Below are positions 46,915-57,770 of a DNA stretch of 64,000 nt, one piece after another (the first letter of the stretch is position 1; each line of letters starts with the position of its first letter). This DNA is from Ricinus communis (Eukaryota > Streptophyta > Magnoliopsida > Malpighiales > Euphorbiaceae). The DNA lies in contig NC_063263.1 of NCBI RefSeq assembly GCF_019578655.1, positions 26,349,001 through 26,413,000 on the forward strand, read 5' to 3'. Made by a program: the position numbers and the translations under genes. A model generated the notes under the pieces. That model saw only the letters and a program-made list of their open reading frames with translations. It was not told the origin of the DNA and ran no database searches.

Positions 46915-48368
46915 ACTTGGATATTAGATGCAGGTGCTACTGATCACATGTCTGGCAATTCGCAAATTTTTTCCTCTTATATATCTTGTGCAGGAAATCA
47001 AAAGGTTAAAATTGTAGATGGTTCCTTAGCCACTGTTGCTGGGAAAGGAACAATTCCTATTTCGTCTTCCCTAGTTCTTAAGAATGTCTTACATGTTCCA
47101 CATTTGTCATATAATCTTTTGTCTGTCAGTAAATTAATCTCTGATCATAATTGTCAAGTGATTTTTAAGTCTTCCTACTGTCAATTTCAGGATTTATCCT
47201 CGGGGAAGATGATTGGGCTACATTGGATGGTGGACTCTACTTCTTCAATGATGAGTCAACCTTTAGAAGGCAATACCTGCAAACTTGTTTCAATTCTATT
47301 TCTGTTTCAAGTGACACTAAGATTATGTTATGGCATTATCGGTTAGGACATCCAAATTTTCAATATTTAAAGTATTTGTTCCCAAAGTTATTCATGAATA
47401 AAAATCCTTTATTTTTCCGATGTGAATTTTGTGAATTAGCTAAACATCACCGAACTGTTTACTAATCGCAACCTTATAAACAGTCCAAGCCATTTACCAT
47501 GATTCACAGTGATGTTTGCGGTCCTTTTAGAGCGCCAACATTTTCTGAAAAATGCTGGTTTATCCTTTTTATTGATGATCATACTAGAGTTACTTGGGTC
47601 TTTCTTTTAAAAGAAAAATTTGATGTTGAAAGTGTGTTAAAAAAATTTTATAATATGGCTCAAACACAATTTCAGACTCAAATTAAAATTTTTCGAAGTG
47701 ATAATGGAAAGGAGTTCTTTAACAATGTGTTGGGACAATTTTTTGCTGAAAAATGGATTATTCACCAAAGTTCTTGTAGTAACACGCCTCAGCAAAACGG
47801 GATGGCTGAGAGAAAAATAAACATATCCTAGAGGTTGTTAGAGCTCTTAGTTTTACAACTAAAATTCCAAAGTATATTTGGGGAGAAGCAGTTTTAACAG
47901 CCATATATTTGATTAATAGAATGCCTACAAGAATTTTGAACTTTAAAACACCAATTAAAGTTTTTAGTGAATGTTTCCCATAACTCGGCTAACCAGCAAC
48001 ATTCCTTTAAAAAATTTTGTAAGTGTGGATTTTGTCCATAATTATGATCACCAAACGTTCAAAACTTGATCCAACAGCACATAAATGTATTTTTGTAGGC
48101 TATCCTGCAAATCAAAAAGGTTATAAATGTTTTGATCCAGTTTTGAAAAAAATGTTTATTTCTATAGATGTCACTTTTTTTGAAGGACAATCATACTTTG
48201 ACAAATTTTATCTTCAGGGGGAGAACACTAGTGAAGATGTCTCAACTAATTCTGGTTCTGATTTAAATTCTTATTATGATTTAACTTTTGAGTTTTTTTT
48301 CAAATAATGGTATTTCTTGGGGGTCTGATCATGTTTCAAAAGAAAATGGGTCGAAAAAATAAAGAAAG
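46915..48368 (+). pseudogene. Copia protease and integrase part of pol
   Basis: Protease start WILDAGATDHMSGN (about 46918-46960; DSGA is usual, here DAGA). The pre-integrase zinc region has WHYRLGHPN...CEFCELAKHH (47330-47455). The integrase core has HSDVCGPF (47502), FRSDNGKEF (47690) and QQNGMAERK (about 47793), so all three acidic catalytic positions are visible. Stops at 47343, 47463 and 47829 and frameshifts break it. At 48368 the coding text is interrupted by the nested element and resumes at 50517. Confidence 0.85.
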
Positions 48369-48860
48369 TGTAACACCCCGAATTTTTATATATTTAATAA
48401 ATGAGTTATTTTCCATATCCAATTAGTTTGATTTTTAAGGAGTAATTAAGTAAACTATTTGAGAAATGATTATATTTTGGTTATTCAAATTTTTTTTCCA
48501 AATGCATATTTATATAAGTAAAAATTATATATTGGAAAATTTTGGAAGAAATTATAAAGGATTTTTTTATAAAAGAATTTTGGGAGAATTGGTATTATAA
48601 TTGATTAGTAGTATTAAATTTTAAGTTGGAAATTGATTATTTAATTTAATTGTGTGTAGGATTTAATTGGAGGATTATTTTGGAATAAGGATTCAAAGTA
48701 TAATTTTATTTTTATGGGGTTTTAATGGAAATTTGTGAGTTTGGTATTTTCGTAAATAAATATGTCGGTCAGTGAGTGTCAGGCTTACTACGGGTTTCGG
48801 TGGCCTTAAGCCTACCCATTCCCTAGTGCCGGTCACGGGCCCACGGGTGGGGTCGTGACA
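48369..48860 (+). repeat. LTR a of the tandem element
   Basis: 492 bp. It differs from LTRs b and c in a T/G near 48566 and a few other bases. Confidence 0.9.
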
Positions 48861-49193
48861 AAGTTGGTAAACCAGGGTTGAGGGTCAAATCCAGTTATAA
48901 GTCTGAGCTGAGGAAGTGTATTTTCGATCTTTGCTCGTGTTGGATCCTCAGTGTGTGGAAGCAAGTAAAGATTTGGTTTCCGAGGAGTAGTAAGTGAGGA
49001 TCGCGGATTTTCAGGTTCGCCAGTTTTATTTAAGGGTTTTATCGATGAGTGTTGTGGTTTAGTTTAGTTTCTGCCGAGGAAAGTTCCCGAGAAGCCGAGT
49101 TGGAGATGAGAGGTTCCTAATTAGTTTCAGTCTTAGAGTGTAGCCCCTTTTCTTTTAAAATTCGAGGTTGAATTTTTTTTAAGGGGGGGAGAA

Positions 49194-49686
49194 TGTAACA
49201 CCCCGAATTTTTATATATTTAATAAATGAGTTATTTTCCATATCCAATTAGTTTGATTTTTAAGGAGTAATTAAGTAAACTATTTGAGAAATGATTATAT
49301 TTTGGTTATTCAAATTTTTTTTCCAAATGCATATTTATATAAGTAAAAATTATATATTGGAAAATTTTGGAAGAAATTATAAAGGATGTTTTTATAAAAG
49401 AATTTTGGGAGAATTGGTATTATAATTGATTAGTAGTATTAAATTTTAAGTTGGAAATTGATTATTTAATTTAATTGTGTGTAGGATTTAATTGGAGGAT
49501 TATTTTGGAATAAGGATTCAAAGTATAATTTTATTTTTATGGGGTTTTAATGGAAATTTGTGAGTTTGGTATTTTCGTAAATAAATATGTCGGTCAGTGA
49601 GTGTCAGGCTTACTACGGGTTTCGGTGGCCTTAAGCCTACCCATTCCTAGTCTTGGGTCCACGGGCCCACGGGTGGGGTCGTGACA
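49194..49686 (+). repeat. LTR b (shared, middle) of the tandem element
   Basis: 493 bp. Near 49645-49665 it has CCTAGTCTTGGGTCC in place of the CCCTAGTGCCGGTCA-type text of LTRs a and c. Confidence 0.9.
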
Positions 49687-50019
49687 AAGTTGGTAAACCA
49701 GGGTTGAGGGTCAAATCCAGTTATAAGTCTGAGCTGAGGAAGTGTATTTTCGATCTTTGCTCGTGTTGGATCCTCAGTGTGTGGAAGCAAGTAAAGATTT
49801 GGTTTCCGAGGAGTAGTAAGTGAGGATCGCGGATTTTCAGGTTCGCCAGTTTTATTTAAGGGTTTTATCGATGAGTGTTGTGGTTTAGTTTAGTTTCTGC
49901 CGAGGAAAGTTCCCGAGAAGCCGAGTTGGAGATGAGAGGTTCCTAATTAGTTTCAGTCTTAGAGTGTAGCCCCTTTTCTTTTAAAATTCGAGGTTGAATT
50001 TTTTTTAAGGGGGGGAGAA

Positions 50020-50511
50020 TGTAACACCCCGAATTTTTATATATTTAATAAATGAGTTATTTTCCATATCCAATTAGTTTGATTTTTAAGGAGTAATTAA
50101 GTAAACTATTTGAGAAATGATTATATTTTGGTTATTCAAATTTTTTTTCCAAATGCATATTTATATAAGTAAAAATTATATATTGGAAAATTTTGGAAGA
50201 AATTATAAAGGATGTTTTTATAAAAGAATTTTGGGAGAATTGGTATTATAATTGATTAGTAGTATTAAATTTTAAGTTGGAAATTGATTATTTAATTTAA
50301 TTGTGTGTAGGATTTAATTGGAGGATTATTTTGGAATAAGGATTCAAAGTATAATTTTATTTTTATGGGGTTTTAATGGAAATTTGTGAGTTTGGTATTT
50401 TCGTAAATAAATATGTCGGTCAGTGAGTGTCAGGCTTACTACAGGTTTCGGTAGCCTTAAGCCTACCCATTCCCTAGTGCCGGTCACGGGCCCACGGGTG
50501 GGGTCGTGACA
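50020..50511 (+). repeat. LTR c of the tandem element
   Basis: 492 bp. It carries private G-to-A changes near 50443 and 50453. The target duplicate GAAAG follows. Confidence 0.9.
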
Positions 50512-50516
50512 GAAAG

Positions 50517-52399
50517 TGTGGAAACAAATGATTTAAATATTGAAAATACTGAACAGCCTTTGATAAGGTCATCTCAAAATCAAAATATTGAAACAACTGA
50601 TATCTATGCGAAAATGTTTAAAGGTCTTGTATATTCAAAGGGACATCAAGCACAAAAAAGAGCCACCATCCCACAGCACCATCAAGAATCTAATCAGAGG
50701 TTGGATCATGAAATTTATGGTAAGTCTCCAAAACTTCTTATAAATAATCCATCTAGTCAACTTGATCTTCCCATTGCTCTTAGGAAATGTGTCAGGTCAT
50801 GTACTAAACATCCTTTGTTAAATTTTGTATCTTACAAAAATATTTCATCACCATATTATACTTTTATCTCACAAATGTCTAGTATGGTTATTCCAAATAG
50901 TGTTCAGGAGGCTTTAAATGTTCTTGAGTGGAAAGAAGCTATTTTGGAGGAGATGAGAGCCTTGGACAAGAATGCTACTTGGGAAGAAGTGGATCTGCCA
51001 GATGGGAAGACAGTTGTCGAATGTAAATGGGTATTTACTGTGAAGTACAATTCAGATGGATCCTTGGAAAGATATAAAGCTCGTATAGTAGCCAAAGGAT
51101 TTACTCAAATATATGGAGTGGACTACTATGAAACTTTTTCTCCTATGGCGAAACTCAATACTATTCGAGTGCTCTTGTTTGTTGCAGCTAATCTAAATTG
51201 GTCTTTGAATCATCTAGATGTGAAGAATGCCTTTTTGAATGGTGACTTAGAGGAGGAAGTATACATGGAACCTCCACCTGGTTTTGCTCAGAAATTTGGA
51301 ACCAAGGTATGTAAGCTAAAGCGATCTTTATATGGCCTTAAACAATCTCCTAGAGCATAGTTCGAGAGGTTCACAAAGTTTGTTAAAGGTCAAGGTTATA
51401 AACAAAGTCAATCTGATCATACTCTTTTCATAAAAAGTTCTATTGAAGACAAAATTTCTATTTTAATTTTCTATGTAAATGATATAATTTTGACTAGAGA
51501 TGATATAATTGAAATAAGCATATTAAAACAAAACCTAGCCAAAGAGTTTGAAATGAAAGATTTAGGCCAGCTAAGATACTTTCTTGGAATGGAAGTGGCA
51601 AAGTCAAAGAAAGGCATTGTTGTCTCACAACTGAAATATATTCTAGATCTCTTGAAAGAAACTGGAATGAGTGGTTGTAAACCTTCTGAAACTCTAATTG
51701 AAGCTAATTCTAGACTTGGGGAGGTAAAGAATAGTGTTTCAGTAGACACAGGAAGATATCAGAGGTTAGTTAGAAAACTGATTTACTTATCATATACTCG
51801 TCCAGACATTGCTTTCGCTGTAAGCTTGGTAAGTCAGTTTATGCATTCTTCATATAAAGAACATCTTAAAGCTATACACCAGGAAAAGAACTTTTTTTAA
51901 GAAAAATAAAAAAAGAGTAGTTGAGGTGTACATGGATGTTGATTGGGCAGGTTCAATCACTGATAGAAGGTCAACTTCTGGATACTGCACATTTGTTTGG
52001 GGTAATTTAGTCACATGGAGAAGTAAAAAGCAGAATGTAGTTACTAGAAGTAGTGCTGAGGCAGAATTCAAATCAATGGCACAGGGAGCGTGTGAGATTT
52101 TTTGGCTGAAAAGGGTTTTACAAGAGCTTAAAAGATTTGTGAGTTTACCTATGAAGCTGTATTGTGACAACAAGGCAACTATCTATATTGCTCATAATCC
52201 TGTTTTACATGACAAGACAAAATATGTTGAAATTGATAGGCACTTCATAAAAGAAAAACTTGAAGAAGGAATTATCTATACTCCATTTGTACCAACTATA
52301 CAGCAGGTGGCAGATATTTTAACTAAAGAGTTATTTAGACAGCAATTTGAATTTCAAGTTAGCAAGTTGGGCATGACAGATATATTTGCTCCAACTTGA
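50517..52399 (+). pseudogene. Copia reverse transcriptase and RNase H
   Basis: RT (about 50930-51890): [40 protein letters not shown], and [20 protein letters not shown]. The polymerase motif is FYVNDIILTR at about 51468, where the family has YVDD, so the first catalytic Asp of the pair is Asn. TAG at 51358 and TAA at 51898 interrupt it. RNase H (51926-52399) is open: DVDWAGSITDRRSTSGYC, then SSAEAEFKSM, then YCDNKATIYIAHNPV, ending just before the polypurine tract. Upstream (50517-50900) is a Gln/Asn/Ser-rich linker. Confidence 0.9.
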
Positions 52400-52406
52400 G
52401 GGGGAG
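52397..52406 (+). other. Copia polypurine tract
   Basis: GAGGGGGAG directly before the right LTR; it primes plus-strand synthesis. Confidence 0.9.
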
Positions 52407-52613
52407 TGTTGATAAGTTAGAATAACTAATTAGTTTTTGTTTGTTAGGGATATGGATAAACATTCTAAGGTTTAGGGATAAGATAAATTAGTTCCTATCT
52501 AAGATTTTTTCTATCTTTTAGCTAGTCTATATAAGTTGTGTTTTTCCTATGTTTGATATATGAAAAACATAAGAGAACATTTCTCTTTTTTCCTTTCACT
52601 ATAAAATTCTATA
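52407..52613 (+). repeat. Right LTR of copia
   Basis: 207 bp, TGTTGATAAG to ATTCTATA (CA end mutated to TA), followed by the GTCTA target duplicate at 52614-52618. Confidence 0.93.
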
Positions 52614-53137
52614 GTCTATCACTGATGTAAAGGGTCATGCTTCAAATAATTCCCTTTGCCTTTGGATATGCAATAGGAGACCTGTAGCATAAATAATTTA
52701 ACAGCTCAATGATTAATAAAAAAAATAGGCACTATAACCTGAAAAGGCCTTATCTTCACTAATCGTTTACCTGTTTCCATGAAAGTCGGGAAAGACATGT
52801 ACATCTTGTGTTGAAGTAGCAAATGCAACATTTAGGTCATCCATTATAGTCCTCAAAATATTGTTCGATAGTTCGAATAACGAAATGTCTGAAAGACAAG
52901 GATAAGTAATAGAGGATCAAGCATAGTTATTGAAGGCGCATACTTAGGTGTATGCTTGAGAGACGTGACGTGCAAAAGAGAAGAAAATAAAAGAATAAAA
53001 CTTCTGAAAGAAATTGAAATTTTAGACAGACGTATATATATTTATATAATCAAGAAGAGGAACACTCTCCGTGATCCCCACACCACCAACATAAGCATCA
53101 ATCAGTGAAGTCCCGACAGGAGTTCCAGCTTCAGGAC
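52614..53137 (-). pseudogene. FGGY carbohydrate kinase, central exons
   Basis: On the minus strand: about 53137-53045 (PEAGTPVGTSLIDAYVGGVG), 52888-52771 (ISLFELSNNILRTIMDD to VFPDFHGNR), and 52681-52619 (SPIAYPKAKGII, then TGA), which continues across the copia element at 45579. Introns have GT/AG borders. GTPVGTSLIDAHAGG-type and PDFHGNRSP-type phrases are diagnostic of the plant FGGY carbohydrate kinase family. The in-frame TGA and the missing GGQSATG exons between the first two show that it is not functional. The N-terminal half was not found to the right. Confidence 0.8.
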
Positions 53138-55831
53138 CTAGAAAAGAAACTGGAAATCTGAAATATTAAAACTAAAATTTAAAGAAAAACAAACAAATTT
53201 TAATGCAATTGAATTGACAGACTAATAATAAAAAATAATTTTCGGTCTCACCATAGGTATGTGTTGTGTGATTAAATAGCACTTCTTTTTTATGCTGAGA
53301 TCACCGCATAGTTTTGTCTGTGGAAGTAAATATATTTAGTTTGAGAATAAAGAAAGAAAATTAAATATTAAAATTTAAATTATGATTCTTAGTACCGAGG
53401 CAAATGGTATCATGAGAAGGAATTAGAGATGCAACAAAGCGGTTAGAGTCATCATTGTTAAATTAGAAATGACGCTGTTGGAGTGCATTAACATGTTGTA
53501 TTTGCCTCTTCCAGCTTCATCAGCTTATCATATTGCCTTTTGAATAATTCTTTTTTCAATTTATTTTTTTATGAAATTGAAGCAACAAGTAGTACTGCTT
53601 AAGAAAGGGAGAACCTTTTTTCTTAGCATAAAACCCCAACCAAACAGGGTAGTCTCCTGTTTTCTTGTCAAGAATAATACATGAAAAACTCTAGCACTTG
53701 GAAAAGTAAAACAAAAGAGAAAATATCTTTTTATCTTGCCAACAGAGAGTCAAAATAGTAGAACAACAAAAACTATCAAAACTTCAATAAAACAACAAAA
53801 TAACCAAAACCCATTAAAGAAAAGGCACTAAAAACTATCAAACGACATGCTACTTTTTGGGATGTTGCTCAATATTTAGAAGTCAAGAATTATTTTTTCT
53901 TCTCTTGTTTCTAGTACTGCTACAGTATGCAATAGGTTTGTGTTAAATATATATTTATCTTGAACAGTTCTCATTAATTTTCCATTTCTGAAATAAATTC
54001 TTGTTTTCTTCTTCTCTTGAGACCAATCATTATTTAGCAGCTATGTAGCTTTCACCAATAAAGAATGAAGATTAGCATCCCTATATGCTTACTGAAAATA
54101 AAAAATATAGTAATCCAGGAAAAGTATAATTCCTACTCCTGTAAAATATTTTCATACTGACCAAATGAACTTTTACCCAAGTGTACGTAGTAGTACTATT
54201 AAAGAGTATAGGAAACAGAAACACAGAAGCAAAAATTACAAGAACTAAGTATTATCATAAGCAACCTGCTATGATTTATGAAGTCCCCGAACCAACTTCT
54301 GCAAATTAGAACAAACAAAACGGTATCAACATAAAATCAAACCAAAGAACCATATTTTCATGTCCATCAACACAATTATCAAAAATCAGAAAGCATCACA
54401 GAAACAAGAGCTTTTAATTGAAATGATCAAGAAAAAGAACAGAGGATAGGGTATTGTGATTACTACTGAAATTGAGGATTTTCACTCCTATGTTGCAGCG
54501 GATGAAATATGGAGACAACCTGACAGTTGGGCTTTTTTGCTCTGCTTGAATCAAAGGATTACTTTTTCAAAAATTTCAAAATTCTACTAGTGGAAGAAAG
54601 GGAGATTAATATTTTTCTTCGGCACAAAACCCTAACCAAACAGGCATTCACCTGTTTTCTTTTTTTTCAAGAATAACAAATGAAGCTCTAACAATTGGAA
54701 AAATAAACAATTTTTTTTATTTTGCTAATAAAAATCGGAAATTAAAGAAACTGATCGCACACAAAAACTTCATTAAACACATTTGAAGAATAAGAACTAA
54801 GAAATATGAAACGACATGCTAGATTTTCGAGCTGTTCTTGCTAGAAATATTGATATCAAGTGTCGTTTTTTAGATCCCTTCTCTTTTGCTATTAAGTACA
54901 TTGGCATTTAGAGCTCCATAGCAGTAAAAAGCCATAGTGCAAAACACAAGTATCAGCTTGCAGTTTAGTATCCTACATAGTTTCCTCTATCGGAAAATTG
55001 GAATTCATTTTTGGTTTCTTGTTCTGGTGCCTGGCAAAATCAAGAAACCAATATATTAGCTATAGTTTGCACAACTAACAACTAATACCATTAAACTAGA
55101 AAGAAGATAAAAGATCTAAGGCTAGGGCATCAAAAAAGTTACAAAGCAGATACAGGAAGTCATGAAAGGCATCGCACCAGCAATAAGCCACATATGAGCA
55201 TAGTGGGTAAAGAAGCACTTACATTCACAAGAAGCATCAAGATTTGGAGAATTAGCTAGTTATTCCTATCATTAAAACTAGAAATCATTATTAAGGGCTT
55301 ACTTCTAAAAGGAACATGATCATATATTGTCAGAGTCTTACAGTTAAAACTGTAAAAAAGACTGCATAAACTATTGTATTTTGGGGGAAAGTACAATGTG
55401 TTATCCTAAACCCTCAACACCTCTTATTAAGAACTGGCTACAAAAGAAATCTTAATATAGAAAGGTGAAAACTACTCTTGAATTACCTCCACCTCACAAA
55501 TGCAACTCCACATGAAAGAGTTACCAAATATCTACTTTAAACTTGTCTGAACCTTAACTCTCCAATTTGCATGCATATGGGCGTCTTAACCCTCCTAGGA
55601 TAGTTACTTAAGCTAGATATCTAAAACTCTCTAAACATGAAATCTCAAACAAAATCAGATGCTGATTGTTGCTATAAAGAAAGGAAGTTACAAAGAGAAT
55701 AGTCAAGCATGACCGTATGCAGAAATGACATTTACTATCTCGTTATAAAAAGCCACAAATAAAAGAGCCTGAGAGGAAAAGTACAACATAAAGGAAATAT
55801 ACATACTAATATTTAAGGATGTATGGAATAC
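53138..55831. other. Non-coding DNA with locally repeated blocks
   Basis: No supported exon. Contains blocks repeated within the region: around 53570-53960 and 54590-54900 (shared AAACGACATGCTA, TCTTCTCTTG and CAAACAGG...CACCTGTTTTC phrases), the second also recurring near 57040-57200. Likely old introns or degenerate repeats between the FGGY and PDS5-like remnants. Confidence 0.4.
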
Positions 55832-56991
55832 TTATGCATGTTCTTCTGCACACCAGACTTTCTGGAACCAATCAAATTCTCAACAAAAGGTTTACCATCA
55901 TCCAGAGCTAAACAAGCCTGAAGTTTAAAAAAAGAAAGTGAACACTTCTAACAGCTGCTGATTAGTGCTAAACAGCATGATATATCATGCTTCAATGCTG
56001 ATTGTCCGTATATAGATTTCTTGTAAGAAAACCACCAAATTCTAAATCTTTACCAAAACATTGATTATGTTAGCCCTGTAGCCCCTACAATATGTCAGTA
56101 ATTATTAAGCTAATTAGCAAGAAATATCAATCCCATAAGCTTTTATATTCTAATATTGTCAGATTGTAGAAGAAGAAACACATGTGAATATCAGTGTCTA
56201 CTTGTGTTCACTACCTTCACTCATCCCATACTGATACTTCGAATGCTGACAAAATTTTCCAATCAGTGCAAGACTACAACACACCATGATGAAGAGTTGT
56301 TATCTTTTTCATCCTAGATTTTCCTTCTCCAGTTTTTCTACCTCTCCATTGTTGAGAACAAACATGTCCAGACTTGAGAGACTGGTTGACTGAAGATGAA
56401 TTACAAATCCCTTGATTGCAACTGCTCTTCTTATCCCAGGAAATTAAATGACACATGAAACATCCAAAAACTTTTCAACAACCATTGCAGGATCATTTAA
56501 AAAATAATTTAAATTAAGTCACAAATATCAATCATAAGAGACATAATTATGCAACCATTACAAGAAGCATACCAGATGTTTCTCAGCACTGGTACCTTGA
56601 AAAAAATTTACTTTATTATGATCCGGAGTCCCACGATTTTGCACACATATATAGGCAACAAGTTTACCATAATCATCTAAAGGAAAGCCTATATATTGCA
56701 CTCCTTGACGCATGTAGAGTACAAGCTTTGAAACACAATTTTCAATTACTCTCTCACCCAGCTTCCGTGTAATAGGCAGAACACTCTGGTGATGGAGAAA
56801 AAGAAAGTAGTTATCTGATCATCAAATCAATATACGACTTTAAAAGGAAAAGGAATAGAAATCACCTAGTTCCCCTTTCTTAAACTGCCCAAGATAGGGG
56901 ACAGAAGCTCTGGTGATACCTCTTCAACTTCCTCCAAGACCATGATCATAATGTACCCCATAAATAGAAAAATAACATGAGGACGTTTTCC
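55832..56991 (-). pseudogene. PDS5-like sister-chromatid cohesion protein, exon fragments
   Basis: Minus-strand exons. 56991-56866 encodes IMVLEEVEEVSPELLSPILG then a TAG at the last codon. 56785-56573 encodes VLPITRKLGERVIENCVSKL then GFPLDDYGKLVAYICVQN. Weaker pieces are 56456-56280 (SLKSGH to a basic RGRKTGEGKSRMKK end) and 55917-55832 (ALDDGKPFVENLIGSR). The first two match the HEAT-repeat N-terminal region of plant PDS5 cohesin cofactors. The last may be the start of the C-terminal Tudor-like part. GT/AG borders are kept. The stop and the missing middle of the gene suggest a truncated pseudogene. Confidence 0.55.
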
Positions 56992-56999
56992 CTGAAAGT

Positions 57000-57770
57000 T
57001 GTCCACATCCCATTCCAAAGAATTATTAAGAGATGCAAGAAATTAAAGAAACTGATCGCACACGAAAACTTCATTAAACCCATTTGAAGAATAAGAACTA
57101 AGAAATATGAAACGACATGCTAGATTTAGAAAGTCCAGAGTTATTATTTTCTTCTCTTCTTTCCATGACTGCTGCAATATGCAACAGATTTATATCAAAT
57201 GCTTGAGAATAAACCCATTTCCCTGGTTTAAACAAGAAAGTAACAACAATCAAACTAAATCTATAGAAGAATAGGTAGCATCACAGGAACAAGGAACAAA
57301 AGAGAGGCATTTTGATTAAAACTGAAATTGAGGATTTCAGCCCTAGGAGAATCGCAGGATTCATTGTGGGTTTCACAGCTGAGTGAAAGGAAAAGGATGG
57401 AGGGAAAAGAACATTTTGGATGCTCTTATGAGAATGGACCCTTAGTATTACGCATGAACGGTAAAAGATTTCCTAATTAGCTACATTTTCCTCTTCCTCA
57501 AAATTCAAATTCTTGAGAATAAACCCATTTCCCCGATTTAAATAAAAAAGTAACAACAATCAAACTAAAATGGACCAACGAGGAACGGCTGTGACGGTGG
57601 CATTGGACATCTCGACGGAGAAAGGAGAGGAGGGATCGGGAGAATGGTAGAGAGGAAAAGAACATTTGGGATTCTGTAATGAGAATGGACCCTTAATATT
57701 CCTCATCAACGGTAAAAAACTTCCTAATTAGCTACATTTTCCTCTTCCTCAATTTCAAAGAAAATCCTTA
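57000..57770. repeat. Locally duplicated non-coding blocks
   Basis: Two pairs of imperfect repeats. GAGAATAAACCCATTTCCC with a following AAAGTAACAACAATCAAACT occurs at 57207-57267 and 57513-57572. GAGAATGGACCCTTA followed by CTAATTAGCTACATTTTCC occurs at 57430-57500 and 57681-57750. A third block, 57047-57125, repeats 54748-54835. No gene is supported, although the position upstream of the PDS5-like exons would suit a promoter/leader region. Confidence 0.5.

Larger units (their letters stand above)
48369..50511 (+). mobile_element. Nested non-autonomous LTR element in tandem form (3 LTRs, 2 internals)
   Basis: Three near-identical LTRs (48369-48860, 49194-49686, 50020-50511; TGTAACACCCCG to GGGTCGTGACA) alternate with two near-identical 333 bp internal segments (48861-49193, 49687-50019). 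The unit is bounded by GAAAG on both sides (48364-48368, 50512-50516), a 5 bp target duplication. Each internal segment ends with AAGGGGGGGAGAA, a strong polypurine tract. It resembles the 3' end of chromoviruses but encodes nothing, and no standard primer site was recognised after the LTRs. Very few differences between units imply recent origin. Confidence 0.93.
45585..52613 (+). mobile_element. Ty1/copia LTR retrotransposon carrying a nested insertion
   Basis: 7029 bp with LTRs of 199 bp (45585-45783) and 207 bp (52407-52613), both starting TGTTGATAAGTTAG. The primer site TGGTATCAGAGC directly follows the left LTR, and the polypurine tract TTGAGGGGGAG directly precedes the right one. Target duplication is GTCTA. 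The LTRs differ by a small indel (an 8 bp CTAAGGTTT-type stretch) and a few substitutions, so the insertion is fairly recent. Gag, integrase, RT and RNase H are in copia order but carry several stops. A 2.1 kb non-autonomous element is nested at 48369-50511. It lies within an exon of the FGGY pseudogene, opposite strand. Confidence 0.95.

Noticed and set aside
48369..50511. CRISPR-like or satellite array
   Set aside because: The units are full LTRs with TG/CA ends, a polypurine tract and a target duplication; a retroelement explains all of it.
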